Part shown: piece after piece, positions 27,348-36,134 of the stretch | Position numbering within the stretch: the first letter of the stretch is position 1 | How the letters are laid out: every line of letters starts with the position of its first letter | Source of the DNA: Hymenobacter convexus | Lineage (GTDB): Bacteria; Bacteroidota; Bacteroidia; Cytophagales; Hymenobacteraceae | Direction: 5' to 3' | Assembly: GCF_030580955.1 (NCBI RefSeq) | Contig: NZ_JAUQON010000006.1 | Coordinates: 124,001 to 188,000 of the forward strand | Length of the DNA stretch: 64,000 nt | Notes under the pieces: model-generated | What the model was told of the DNA's origin: nothing | Seen by the model: the letters and a program-made list of their open reading frames with translations, nothing else | Database searches by the model: none | Position numbers and translations under genes: made by a program

Positions 27348-27959
27348 ATGAATTCGTACCTCACCCGTTTCTTCCTGTTGCTGACAGTCGCGGGTTCGCT
27401 CGTTGCCTGCCGTGAAGACAGCAAGCTGCCTGCCCCCACCACGGAAAGCATTCCACTCATCATCCCGGAAATCAACCCCCAGAAGTCTTTTTTCGACTCT
27501 CGCTTCAGCCGTCCCTCAAACAAGATGGTTGCCGATTCAGGGTGGACCCGTCCCGTATTTGAATTCGTCGTTAACCCTTCGCAAGGTTATTCTGAAATCC
27601 AAACGGTAGAAGTATACAAAAGCATTCGGCGCAAAGACGTACTCGGCCCTCGCGTGAAGGCATTTGACTTGACCACCTTCCCTGCAACGGTTTCGATAAA
27701 TAGTCAGAACGCTTCTCGTGACCTGTTTTTCGCCAATCCAATGAATAATACAACTGCCGTCTTGGGACCGAACGACACGAGCCCTAACCGTACGTTGAAC
27801 GGTGATGCTATAGTGTTCACGTTCGAATACGTCATGAAAGACGGCCGGCGCATTACCCTCACACCACTTTCGACTTCGACCAGTTCCGCAGGTGCTCCAA
27901 CGGGCACGTTCATCAATCCACCTTACGCGGCGATTGCGGAGTTCCGCCCGGGGATATAA
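27348..27959 (+). CDS. Surface lipoprotein of unknown function in SusC/D operon 2
   Basis: A 203-residue protein with a signal peptide and lipobox (SLVAC, Cys at about 20), followed by REDSKLPAPTTESIP. It is beta-rich and has no recognised catalytic motif. The start at 27348 (MNSYLTRFF) is preferred to an upstream TTG because it begins directly at the signal peptide. It follows the SusD-like gene by 42 bp and precedes a terminator. Third-gene lipoproteins in such operons are usually extra surface ligand-binding proteins, so that role is a reasonable inference. GC content is lower than in the neighbouring genes. Confidence 0.75.
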   Translation: MNSYLTRFFLLLTVAGSLVACREDSKLPAPTTESIPLIIPEINPQKSFFDSRFSRPSNKMVADSGWTRPVFEFVVNPSQGYSEIQTVEVYKSIRRKDVLGPRVKAFDLTTFPATVSINSQNASRDLFFANPMNNTTAVLGPNDTSPNRTLNGDAIVFTFEYVMKDGRRITLTPLSTSTSSAGAPTGTFINPPYAAIAEFRPGI

Positions 27960-28021
27960 TTACAGAAATCCACGCTTAGATTCCATCGCTAAGCATTGCT
28001 GCTAACAACAGCAGATTTTTG

Positions 28022-28068
28022 CAGCGGCAGCAGAAGGACTTCACCGTCTTTTTGCTGCCGCTGTCTTT
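28022..28068 (+). terminator. Terminator of SusC/D operon 2
   Basis: An 11-bp stem CAGCGGCAGCA (28022-28032) with TGCTGCCGCTG (28053-28063), 20-base loop, then TCTTTTT. It lies 63 bp after the lipoprotein stop. Confidence 0.82.
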
Positions 28069-28069
28069 T

Positions 28070-28522
28070 TGGCTTCTTTACAAAGTATCCCTCAGCGCGT
28101 GCGGCCCAAGGAAGGCACGGCGCAGGCTCAGAAACAAGTTTTGGCATGAGCGCCAACTGGCTCCGCTTTGCTTGAACGGCTTGACACAGCTCTCCTCGAA
28201 AATCCATGATAATGCTCAAAATCGGACGTATGCCATATAGCCATTGCTGCTCAGCCCCTAATTAGCCTGTTAGTAAGACAGGGCGTAATCTTTACTGTAC
28301 GCCCATTTATTTGGTTTAGAATCATATGTTCATCTAGGCTCATAGTAACAACGAAGCATTGGTTGCCCTTTCAGAAGGTATGCCATATTCTGTACAAGCC
28401 TTTTGGTTTTATTCTGAAAATTTCATGAGCAATACCCTTTTTTTTTGCGTTTATCCAACTGGTATGACTTATTTTTACAATGTAAACTCACCATTACCAT
28501 TTTAATTTTTAACCTTTTGTCC
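28070..28522 (+). other. AT-rich intergenic region before SusC/D operon 3
   Basis: About 450 bp with no supportable gene. Small frames on both strands have no family features. It should hold the promoter of operon 3; the nearest candidate is TTG at 28445-28447 with TATTTTTA at 28470-28477, one mismatch from TAnnTTTG, about 45 bp before the SusC start. Confidence 0.5.
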
Positions 28523-31500
28523 ATGAAAAAAATCTTACTCATGAGCCTTGTGCTCATGTTTACTCTCCTACACGGAGCGATGGCGCAGACGCGCACCGTT
28601 ACCGGACGGGTAACCGACCAGGCAACGGGCGGCGGCCTGCCGGGGGTCACCGTCCTGCTCAAAGGCACCACCAACGGTGTTTCCACGAATTCGGATGGCG
28701 CATTCAGCTTGACCGTACCTGAAGCGGGCGGCACCCTGATTTTCAGCTCGGTGGGCATGACGACCCAGGAGCGCGCCATCGGTTCGGACTCGCAGTTCAC
28801 GGTGGCTCTGGCAACCGATACCAAGCAACTGAACGAAGTGGTGGTAACGGGCTACGGCGCACAGCAGGAGCGGCGCGACGTGATTGGGTCTATTGCCTCG
28901 GTAAAAGCTTCGGATTTCAAAGACCAGCCAATCATTGGCGTCGACCAGGCTTTGCAGGGCCGGGCCGCAGGCGTTCAGGTGACGCAAAACTCGGGGACTC
29001 CCGGCGGTGGTATCAGCGTACGGGTACGTGGCGCAGCTTCCATTGGCGCCAGCAACGAACCGCTGTATGTTGTTGATGGGCTGCCCATTAACACCGGCAA
29101 CACATCGCAGCTGGCTTCCGGTGGCCAGTTGACTAACGGCCTCAACGACATCAACCCGAACGACATCGAATCCATCGAAGTGCTGAAAGATGCTGCTTCA
29201 GCCGCTATTTACGGCTCGCGCGCGTCGAATGGCGTTGTCCTGATTACGACCAAGCGTGGCAAATCGGGTAAAGCCCGGGTGGACGTAGATTACTACACCG
29301 GCGCTCAAACGGTGTGGAAAAAGCCTAAGGTGATAACGGGTGAGCAGCAGACGCAGCTTTTTCTGGATGCTGCCGCCAGCCGCTATCCAGCCAACGCAGC
29401 CGGAAATTACCCCACGGATTTAGGCCCGGCAACTGGACGCTACGTTTTCAGCACTAACGCCGACCTAGCTGCTTATCTCTACGGTCCTGGCGGCGTTACG
29501 GCTGCGGTAAACGGTGTGCGGTCGTACGCGCAACCGGTGCCCAACACTTATCGTCCGCTGAGCCAGTTCCAAACCCCCAGCACGTCTACCAACAGCGACT
29601 ATGTGAGCCAAGTACTTCGCACCGCGCCCATTAGCAACTACGGCCTGACTTTTTCGGGTGGAAATGATGCCTCGCGTTACCGCTTGGCCGTGAACTACTT
29701 CGACCAGCAAGGCACGATAGTGGGCTCTGGCTTCAAGCGCGGCAGCGCCCGCTTGAGCGTAGATAACAAACTCTCGGAAAAAGTACGGATGGGCGCCTCC
29801 TTGGGTCTTACCCAGAGCATTAGCAACCGTATCAATAACGATAACAACATTTACGGTGTACTGACGACGGCTCGCCTCTACGCAACCGACCTGCCCATTT
29901 ATAATACCGACGGCACCTATTTCAAGAACGGTTCGCTGGAAAACCCCATTGCCGCTGCCAAGGAACCGTTTATTCGAAGCGTCAACAACCGCCTGATTGC
30001 TTCACAATACACGGAATTTGAACTTATCAAAAACCTGAAATACCGCGCTACCTTCGGCCTCGACTACACCTACGGCCGCGATGACCGTTTCTATTCTACG
30101 CTGACCAACCCGGGTGCCGCCGTACGCGGTGAGGCCACGCTGGCCACGCTACAGGACCTGAACTACAACCACATCAGTGCTTTCAACTACTCGAAGACGT
30201 TCGGGGAAGACCACACGTTGAGCGGCTTGCTGGTATTTGAATACCAGCGTGATTCTTACAGCGACGCTTACTCACAGGCTACTGGCTTCCCGAGCAACGC
30301 CATTCGGGAGCTTTCGGCTGGTGCCACCAAAACGGCGGCTACTTCCAGCTCGACGGGCAATGCCTTGTTCGGGTCGCTGGCTAAAATCGACTACTCGTAC
30401 AAAGGCCGTTACCTATTGGGTGCTTCGGTTCGTCGGGACCAGGGCTCGCGCTTCGGTGCGGACAATCAGGTCGGCTACTTCCCAGCTTTCTCGGCAGGCT
30501 GGCGCGTACTGGAAGAATCTTTCCTGAAAGACCAGACGGTGCTGAGCGAACTGAAGTTACGGGGCAGCTACGGCGAAACCGGTAACCAGCCTTCGGGCAA
30601 CTTTGGCTCGCGTGGCCTGATTGGCCCGGGCGCCAACTATCTCGACCAGGGTGGCTTGGCCCTCACTCAGCTGGCTAACCCCAACCTGAAATGGGAGCGC
30701 ACGAAGCAAACCAACGTGGGCGTAGACTTTGGCTTCCTGCAGAACCGCTTCTACGTTTCGGCCGACATCTACCAGCGCAACACGACCGACCTGCTGCTCG
30801 CGCAACGCCTGCCTAACGACACCGGCTTCGCAAGCTACAGTGCCAACATTGGCAGCATCCAGAACAAAGGCCTGGAGGTTGCCCTGACTACTATCAACTT
30901 CCGTAACGAAGGCACCGGCTTCAACTGGGAAACCAATTTCAACATCAGCTTCAACCGCAACGAAGTAACCAAGCTTTCGGACCAGGCCCTCACCGGCTCG
31001 GCTCAGGGCTTCGCCAGCCGCCTGATTGTGGGCCAGCCCCTGGGAGCTTTCTACGGCTACCGCGTTGACCACATTTTCCAGAACCAGGGAGAAATTGACG
31101 CGGCCAACGGCCTCGCTCAGGCCAAGGGCAACAATCCGGCATTGCTTTACCAGGGTGGCTCGACGGTGACCCGCCCCGGTGACATTATGTTCAAAGACTT
31201 GAACGGGGATGGCCGCATCACGGCCGATGACCAGGAAATCATTGGTACCGCGCAGCCGAAGTTCTACGGCGGCATCACCAACACACTCCGCTACATGGGC
31301 TTTGACTTCACCGCCTTCCTGCAATTCAACGTCGGTGCCAAAGTGTTTAACTCCAGCAAGAGCTACACCCAGGGCATGAGCACCACCTACAGCCAGGACG
31401 TGGACGTGCTGAACCGCTGGACGCCCACCAATACGAATACCGACATTCCGCGCGCTGTGTACGGCGACCCCAACCAGAACAACCGTAACTCGGACCGTTT

Positions 31501-31756
31501 CCTGGAGGATGGCTCGTATGCCCGCTTCAAAAACGTAACCCTGGGCTACACCCTGCCGACCACGCTGGCCACCCGTGTGCACATGCGCACGGCTCGCATC
31601 TACGTGTCGTCGCAGAACCTGGTGACGTTCACGAAGTACTCCGGCCTCGACCCCGAAGTCAACACTTCGAACACCTCGAACACGGCCCTCAACACCGACT
31701 TCTTCACCTTCCCGCAGGCGCGGACCATCACGGGTGGCGTGACGCTCGGCTTCTAA
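28523..31756 (+). CDS. SusC/RagA-type TonB-dependent outer-membrane transporter (pair 3)
   Basis: A 1077-residue transporter with signal peptide (1-22, ending AMAQ), regulatory-like domain (VTGRVTDQATGGGLPGVTV), plug with the classical sequence DPN-like NDIESIEVLKDAASAAIYG and SNGVVLITTKRG, and a barrel ending in RTITGGVTLGF. The block GDIMFKDLNGDGRITADDQ is typical of SusC barrels of carbohydrate-type systems. The in-frame upstream extension was rejected because it would bury the signal peptide. It is followed 18 bp later by its SusD partner. Substrate unknown. Confidence 0.96.
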   Translation: MKKILLMSLVLMFTLLHGAMAQTRTVTGRVTDQATGGGLPGVTVLLKGTTNGVSTNSDGAFSLTVPEAGGTLIFSSVGMTTQERAIGSDSQFTVALATDTKQLNEVVVTGYGAQQERRDVIGSIASVKASDFKDQPIIGVDQALQGRAAGVQVTQNSGTPGGGISVRVRGAASIGASNEPLYVVDGLPINTGNTSQLASGGQLTNGLNDINPNDIESIEVLKDAASAAIYGSRASNGVVLITTKRGKSGKARVDVDYYTGAQTVWKKPKVITGEQQTQLFLDAAASRYPANAAGNYPTDLGPATGRYVFSTNADLAAYLYGPGGVTAAVNGVRSYAQPVPNTYRPLSQFQTPSTSTNSDYVSQVLRTAPISNYGLTFSGGNDASRYRLAVNYFDQQGTIVGSGFKRGSARLSVDNKLSEKVRMGASLGLTQSISNRINNDNNIYGVLTTARLYATDLPIYNTDGTYFKNGSLENPIAAAKEPFIRSVNNRLIASQYTEFELIKNLKYRATFGLDYTYGRDDRFYSTLTNPGAAVRGEATLATLQDLNYNHISAFNYSKTFGEDHTLSGLLVFEYQRDSYSDAYSQATGFPSNAIRELSAGATKTAATSSSTGNALFGSLAKIDYSYKGRYLLGASVRRDQGSRFGADNQVGYFPAFSAGWRVLEESFLKDQTVLSELKLRGSYGETGNQPSGNFGSRGLIGPGANYLDQGGLALTQLANPNLKWERTKQTNVGVDFGFLQNRFYVSADIYQRNTTDLLLAQRLPNDTGFASYSANIGSIQNKGLEVALTTINFRNEGTGFNWETNFNISFNRNEVTKLSDQALTGSAQGFASRLIVGQPLGAFYGYRVDHIFQNQGEIDAANGLAQAKGNNPALLYQGGSTVTRPGDIMFKDLNGDGRITADDQEIIGTAQPKFYGGITNTLRYMGFDFTAFLQFNVGAKVFNSSKSYTQGMSTTYSQDVDVLNRWTPTNTNTDIPRAVYGDPNQNNRNSDRFLEDGSYARFKNVTLGYTLPTTLATRVHMRTARIYVSSQNLVTFTKYSGLDPEVNTSNTSNTALNTDFFTFPQARTITGGVTLGF

Positions 31757-31774
31757 TCCTCTTTACATATCACC

Positions 31775-33199
31775 ATGCAATCAATAAATTTTCGTCAGCT
31801 TGCCACCCGCTCGGCGCTCCTGTTGAGCCTGGGACTTTCCGTAGGGGGATGCGACAAGGCCATTAACGTTGAGCCCTCGAACAGCATCAGCTCGGACCGG
31901 GGCTTTACAACCAAAGAAGACGCTGCCGCTGCGCTGCTGGGTTGCTACGATGCGCTGCAATCCACGAGCTACTATGGCCTGGATTTCCCGTCGATTACCG
32001 ATTTGATTTCGGGCGAAATCCGGTTTGTTGGCACTTTTGCTTCGACGTATGGCGTCATCAGCCAGAATCAGGTACTGCCCGACAACGTTTCGGTTGGTAC
32101 TACCTGGAATGCCATTTACCTCGCCATCAGCCGCACAAACTACTTGCTGCAACAAAGCGAGAAAATTTCCGACCCAGCTTTCCCCAAGCTCACCACCCAA
32201 GGCGAGGCCCGGGCGTTGCGCGCGTTGAGTTACATGAACCTGCTGGCCTTGTGGGGCGGAACTCCTGAAGGCTACGGCTATGCCGGTGGCCTGGGTGTGC
32301 CGCTGCGCCTAAGCCCCACCACTTCCATCGGGCCCGAAACCGAAGCCATTCCCCGCGCCTCCGAAGCGGAAGTTGCGGCCGCTATTCGTGCCGATTTGGA
32401 CTTCGCCATTGCCAACCTACCTACCGGCGCTGGCGGCAACCGCGTTACCAAAAACTCAGCCCTGGCTCTGCGTGCCCGTTTCGAACTCCAACAGCGGAAG
32501 TACACCGATGCCCTGACCTTTGCTCAGCAGGTGCCCGCTACGCCCTCCGTGGCCGGGTTCGCCACTGCCGAAGCGACGGGGACGACTTCTCCTGATGCCA
32601 TTTGGTCGTTGTTTTTCTCCAATACCGACCAAAGCCAGTATGCCTTCTATTGGTATCCTGCTCCCGGTGGACGGAATGAATTCGACCCGGGCACCAGCTT
32701 GGCGGCAGTTCATCCTACCGGTGACCGCCGCCTGCCCATTAACGTAGTCACAGCTACGAGCACTGTTACTGTCTCTGGCACTCCATTTACTTTATTGGCC
32801 GGTACCACCCAGAAGTACTACCGCACGTCTACTCGGGATGACCGTTTTAATATGGTCCGCTACGCCGAGGTGGTGCTCACCATTGCCGAAGCAGCTGCTC
32901 AAACGGGCGACTTGGCTACGGCAATTGCCAATCTCAACATTATTCGGACCCGGGCCGGGCTGGCAGCCACCACTATCACGCCCACTACGCCCAATGCGGC
33001 GGCGTCGCTCATCACGGATATTCTGTTGCAGCGCCGTCTGGAGCTTACCTACGAAGGACATTATTGGTTCGACCTGCGTCGCACCAACCGGGTTCAGGTT
33101 GTACAGCCTACTTCGCAAGCCTACCGGAATCTGTTCCCAATTCCGCTCCGGGAAGTTCAGGTAACCAACAATTTGATTGCTCAGAACCCTCTTTACTAG
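31775..33199 (+). CDS. SusD/RagB-like nutrient-binding lipoprotein (pair 3)
   Basis: A 474-residue lipoprotein with lipobox SVGGC (Cys at about 26) and a classical RagB/SusD build: N-terminal AAALLGCYDALQS, NYLLQ segment, TPR-like helices and the C-terminal LELTYEGHYWFDLRRTNR, LFPIPLREVQVTNNLIAQN. It differs from the first two SusD-like proteins, which belong to the SusD-like family 2, so pair 3 has a different ancestry. It is co-transcribed with the SusC-like gene 18 bp upstream and ends at a strong bidirectional terminator. Confidence 0.95.
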   Translation: MQSINFRQLATRSALLLSLGLSVGGCDKAINVEPSNSISSDRGFTTKEDAAAALLGCYDALQSTSYYGLDFPSITDLISGEIRFVGTFASTYGVISQNQVLPDNVSVGTTWNAIYLAISRTNYLLQQSEKISDPAFPKLTTQGEARALRALSYMNLLALWGGTPEGYGYAGGLGVPLRLSPTTSIGPETEAIPRASEAEVAAAIRADLDFAIANLPTGAGGNRVTKNSALALRARFELQQRKYTDALTFAQQVPATPSVAGFATAEATGTTSPDAIWSLFFSNTDQSQYAFYWYPAPGGRNEFDPGTSLAAVHPTGDRRLPINVVTATSTVTVSGTPFTLLAGTTQKYYRTSTRDDRFNMVRYAEVVLTIAEAAAQTGDLATAIANLNIIRTRAGLAATTITPTTPNAAASLITDILLQRRLELTYEGHYWFDLRRTNRVQVVQPTSQAYRNLFPIPLREVQVTNNLIAQNPLY

Positions 33200-33222
33200 G
33201 CACTCATTCTGTAATGTTCTAA

Positions 33223-33265
33223 CATAAAAAAAGCCCCGGCCAGATTGGCCGGGGCTTTTTTTATG
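33223..33265. terminator. Bidirectional terminator between operon 3 and hslU
   Basis: A perfect 20-bp stem (33223-33242 with 33246-33265) around a GAT loop, with CATAAAAAAAGCCCCGG on one side and its complement on the other. It serves the convergent SusD-like and hslU genes. Confidence 0.93.
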
Positions 33266-33281
33266 TCTACAATCAGCGTTG

Positions 33282-34688
33282 CTAAAGGATATACTGGCTC
33301 AGGTCGCGGTTCTTCACCATATCGGCTAGTCGCTCATCTACGAGCGCGGCCGTGATTTGCACGTGGGCATGGGCCCCAATCTTGTCCGGCACATCGTAGA
33401 GGATGTCGTTGAGCAGCCGGCTCATCACCGTGTGCAAGCGCCGGGCACCAATGTTTTCGACCTCAGCATTTACTTCGGAAGCAATTTCGGCCAGCCGTTC
33501 CAGAGCCGCATCGTCGAACGTTAACTCTACTTCCTCGGCTTTCAGCAGAGCCTCGTATTGCTTAGTGAGGGCATTTTTGGGGTCTTTCAGAATGCGGAAG
33601 AAGTCTTCTTTGGTCAGGCTTTGCAGCTCGACGCGGATGGGAAAGCGGCCTTGCAGCTCGGGTATCAGGTCGCTGGGCTTCGAGACGTGGAAGGCGCCGG
33701 CGGCAATGAACAGAATGTGGTCGGTGTTGACGATGCCGTACTTGGTGCTCACGGCTGAGCCTTCCACGATGGGCAGCAAGTCGCGCTGCACGCCCTGGCG
33801 GCTCACATCGGGGCCGCCTTTGCCGCTGCCGCCGCTGGTGGCTACTTTGTCGATTTCGTCGATGAAGATGATACCCGCGTTTTCGCACTGCCGAATGGCT
33901 TCGTCCTTCACCTCGTCCATATCGATGAGTTTGGCGGCTTCTTCATCGAGTAGCAGCTTGCGGGCTTCGGCCACGGTCACCTTGCGCTTGCGGGTTTTCT
34001 TGGGCAGCATGTTGCCCAGCATGTCCTGCAAGCCCGAAAGCGTGCCTTCGTCCATGCCGGGAGGCGCGCCCATGATGCCCACGCTGGGCCCAGACTGGGC
34101 TACCTGGATTTCAATCTTGCGGTCTTCGAGCTCGCCGTTTTTGATTTTCTGGCGGAACCGCTCGCGGGTGCGCTCGTTCAGCTCGGCGTCGGAACTGGGC
34201 ATATCGTCGGCCCCTCCCCCACTTCCGAAACCAAGGCCGGTTTTGGCACCGACTGGTTGAGAAATGGCCGGAATAAGGGCGTCGAGGATGATTTCCTCCA
34301 CGGCGTCGGCGGCCTGGGCTTTCACGGCTTCCTGGCGGCGGGCTTTCACGCGGTTCACGCTTTGCTCGGCCAGGTCGCGCACCATGCTTTCCACGTCGCG
34401 GCCCACGTAGCCCACTTCGGTGAATTTGCTGGCTTCCACCTTCACGAAGGGCGCGTCAGCGAGGTGGGCCAGGCGGCGGGCAATTTCGGTTTTGCCCACG
34501 CCCGTGGCGCCAATCATAAGGATGTTGTTGGGCACGATTTCGGCCTGCATGTCGGCCGGGGCGTGCAGGCGGCGCCAACGGTTGCGCAGGGCAATGGCCA
34601 CGTGGCGCTTGGCGTCGTGCTGGCCGATGATGTATTTGTCAAGCTCGGCCACGATTTGGGCCGGGGTCAGGAAAGAGTCGTTGAGCAT
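33282..34688 (-). CDS. hslU: ATP-dependent protease ATPase subunit HslU
   Basis: A 468-residue AAA+ unfoldase that feeds substrates to the HslV protease. Walker A is GATGVGKT (60-67), Walker B IIFIDEID, and the C-terminus ends DLSQYIL, the tail that docks into HslV. The I-domain (about 110-240) carries the usual charged insertion. The start at 34688 (MLNDSFLTP) is preferred; the in-frame extension upstream is just translated REP repeat (SFAALRMT). hslV is not in the window. The gene stands alone, between a terminator and a REP-like element. Confidence 0.97.
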   Translation of the reverse strand: MLNDSFLTPAQIVAELDKYIIGQHDAKRHVAIALRNRWRRLHAPADMQAEIVPNNILMIGATGVGKTEIARRLAHLADAPFVKVEASKFTEVGYVGRDVESMVRDLAEQSVNRVKARRQEAVKAQAADAVEEIILDALIPAISQPVGAKTGLGFGSGGGADDMPSSDAELNERTRERFRQKIKNGELEDRKIEIQVAQSGPSVGIMGAPPGMDEGTLSGLQDMLGNMLPKKTRKRKVTVAEARKLLLDEEAAKLIDMDEVKDEAIRQCENAGIIFIDEIDKVATSGGSGKGGPDVSRQGVQRDLLPIVEGSAVSTKYGIVNTDHILFIAAGAFHVSKPSDLIPELQGRFPIRVELQSLTKEDFFRILKDPKNALTKQYEALLKAEEVELTFDDAALERLAEIASEVNAEVENIGARRLHTVMSRLLNDILYDVPDKIGAHAHVQITAALVDERLADMVKNRDLSQYIL

Positions 34689-34734
34689 GGGTAGTGTACG
34701 GAATTCGGAAAGATGGTGGGGGTATATAAAAGAT

Positions 34735-34821
34735 GTCATCCTGAGCGCAGCGAAGGAACCTATCATGGTTGAACGAAAGCCGTTCGTACTTGACAAGGTC
34801 CTTCGCTGCGCTCAGGATGAC
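34735..34821. repeat. REP-like inverted repeat, class GTCATCCTGAGCG
   Basis: Arms starting GTCATCCTGAGCGCAGCGAA (34735) and ending at 34821, with a degraded centre. It is the second copy of the class found at 3835-3932 and lies between the porQ 3' end and the hslU start, both on the minus strand. Confidence 0.88.
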
Positions 34822-34842
34822 AGACTTGATTCAACAAGACAG

Positions 34843-35904
34843 CTATTCTTTCTTCTTAAACAAAGAGTTCAGGTTACGGGAAACAGTAATGTACTCGCTG
34901 GAGCCGGCGGCCTGGAGCGTGGCGTGGGTGTACTCCAGTTGAAACGAGCTAATCTTGAGCATGGCGCCAAAGCTGAGGCCGGCGCTGCCGCTGGTGTTGT
35001 CGAGGCGCAACTCGCGGCGCTGCAGGTGGTTGTAGCCCACGCGCAGGTTGAAGCCTTTCCCCAATATCAGCGCGGCGCTGGCCGTGAAGTGCCGGGCCAG
35101 GTTATCGCCAAAGCTTTTGGTGGGTTGCTTCGGTTGGTTGTTGGCATCGAGCGGGCCGCGGGCGTTGGGGTCGAGGTATTGAATGTCCCACTGCTGCAAG
35201 TGGTGGACGGTAAGCGACAGCTGTAGCGGCATGTGTTCAGGCTTCACGGTGGCTCCAATTTGCACATCAAGCGGCAACTGGCCACGACTGGTACCCGGGT
35301 AGGCGACGAACTGATAACCCGCATTTTTTACCGCCAGCCCGGCCGTGAAGTCGGAGGTCGGATGTTTGTAGACAATGCCTACGTCGGCCACACCGGCCAG
35401 CGAGCGGCTCCCGGCAATACTGCTCACGGCCAGCTTAGTAGTGGCTCCGAAGGTGACTTTGCCCTTGGTGTAAGAGTCGGACACGCCCACGGTGTACTCG
35501 TTCACACCGAACGTACCCAGGCTATTGCCGGCAGGGTCGTAGCTCTGAAAATCCCCGTAATTGAGGTAGGTAACGCCCACACCAAAGCGGCCGTATTTCT
35601 CCGTATTAAATGCATAAGCCGCCGTGCTCTGCTTGATATCGGCCACGTAGGCCACGTAGCTCAACGCCAGCCGGCCATCCATGTCGGCATTCAGCAGTGC
35701 CGGATTGCCGAACAGCATAGTGGGGTCGTCGGTGCGAGTCGAGACGTTCATACCGCCCAAGGCCGCCAAGTGGGCGCTCGGCGGCAGGTCCAGAAACGGA
35801 AACACGGTGTGGCCGCCCAGTTGCTGCGCCGCCACGGGATTCGTGCCCAAAATGCCCAGCAAAAGGCCAAACCCGGCAAGCCGGCAAGCGGAAAAATGCT
35901 TCAT
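34843..35904 (-). CDS. porQ: Type IX secretion system protein PorQ
   Basis: A 353-residue outer-membrane beta-barrel protein of the FadL-like PorV/PorQ group. The signal peptide (about 1-27, ending VAAQ) is followed by LGGHTVFPFLDLPPSAHLAALGG, shown here only in part as FLDLPPSAHLAALGG, and by FGNPALL, both PorQ hallmarks. PorQ helps anchor and process cargo of the type IX secretion system at the cell surface. The start at 35904 (MKHFSACRL) gives a proper signal peptide. A weak promoter box TACCTTAG lies at 35908-35915. It is one of two T9SS genes in the window. Confidence 0.88.
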   Translation of the reverse strand: MKHFSACRLAGFGLLLGILGTNPVAAQQLGGHTVFPFLDLPPSAHLAALGGMNVSTRTDDPTMLFGNPALLNADMDGRLALSYVAYVADIKQSTAAYAFNTEKYGRFGVGVTYLNYGDFQSYDPAGNSLGTFGVNEYTVGVSDSYTKGKVTFGATTKLAVSSIAGSRSLAGVADVGIVYKHPTSDFTAGLAVKNAGYQFVAYPGTSRGQLPLDVQIGATVKPEHMPLQLSLTVHHLQQWDIQYLDPNARGPLDANNQPKQPTKSFGDNLARHFTASAALILGKGFNLRVGYNHLQRRELRLDNTSGSAGLSFGAMLKISSFQLEYTHATLQAAGSSEYITVSRNLNSLFKKKE

Positions 35905-35995
35905 ATAGCTAAGGTACGGAAGAACAAAAGCCTTCTGGGCCGATAACGCAATGGGTGGCAGGGAAATTATTCCGGCGCGTTTTGTTAGCATAATT

Positions 35996-36108
35996 AAAGC
36001 ACGTCATGCTGAGCGCAGTCGAAGCATCTCTACCATAGTAGTAAATCCCTTCGATTGGATTACTCTCGTTGCAGAGATGCTTCGACTGCGCTCAGCATGA
36101 CGTGCTTT
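35996..36108. repeat. REP-like inverted repeat, class GTCATGCTGAGC
   Basis: Core arms from 36003 and to 36101, extended by symmetrical flanks AAAGCAC/GTGCTTT so that pairing runs from 35996 to 36108. It lies between the start of porQ and the end of lon, both on the minus strand. Confidence 0.9.
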
Positions 36109-36134
36109 TTAACCTTAATCGGCTGTATGAGCCC

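Noticed and set aside
27989..28219. A 76-residue minus-strand frame after SusC/D operon 2
   Set aside because: It overlaps the operon terminator and has no recognisable motif; a decayed fragment is possible but not supported.
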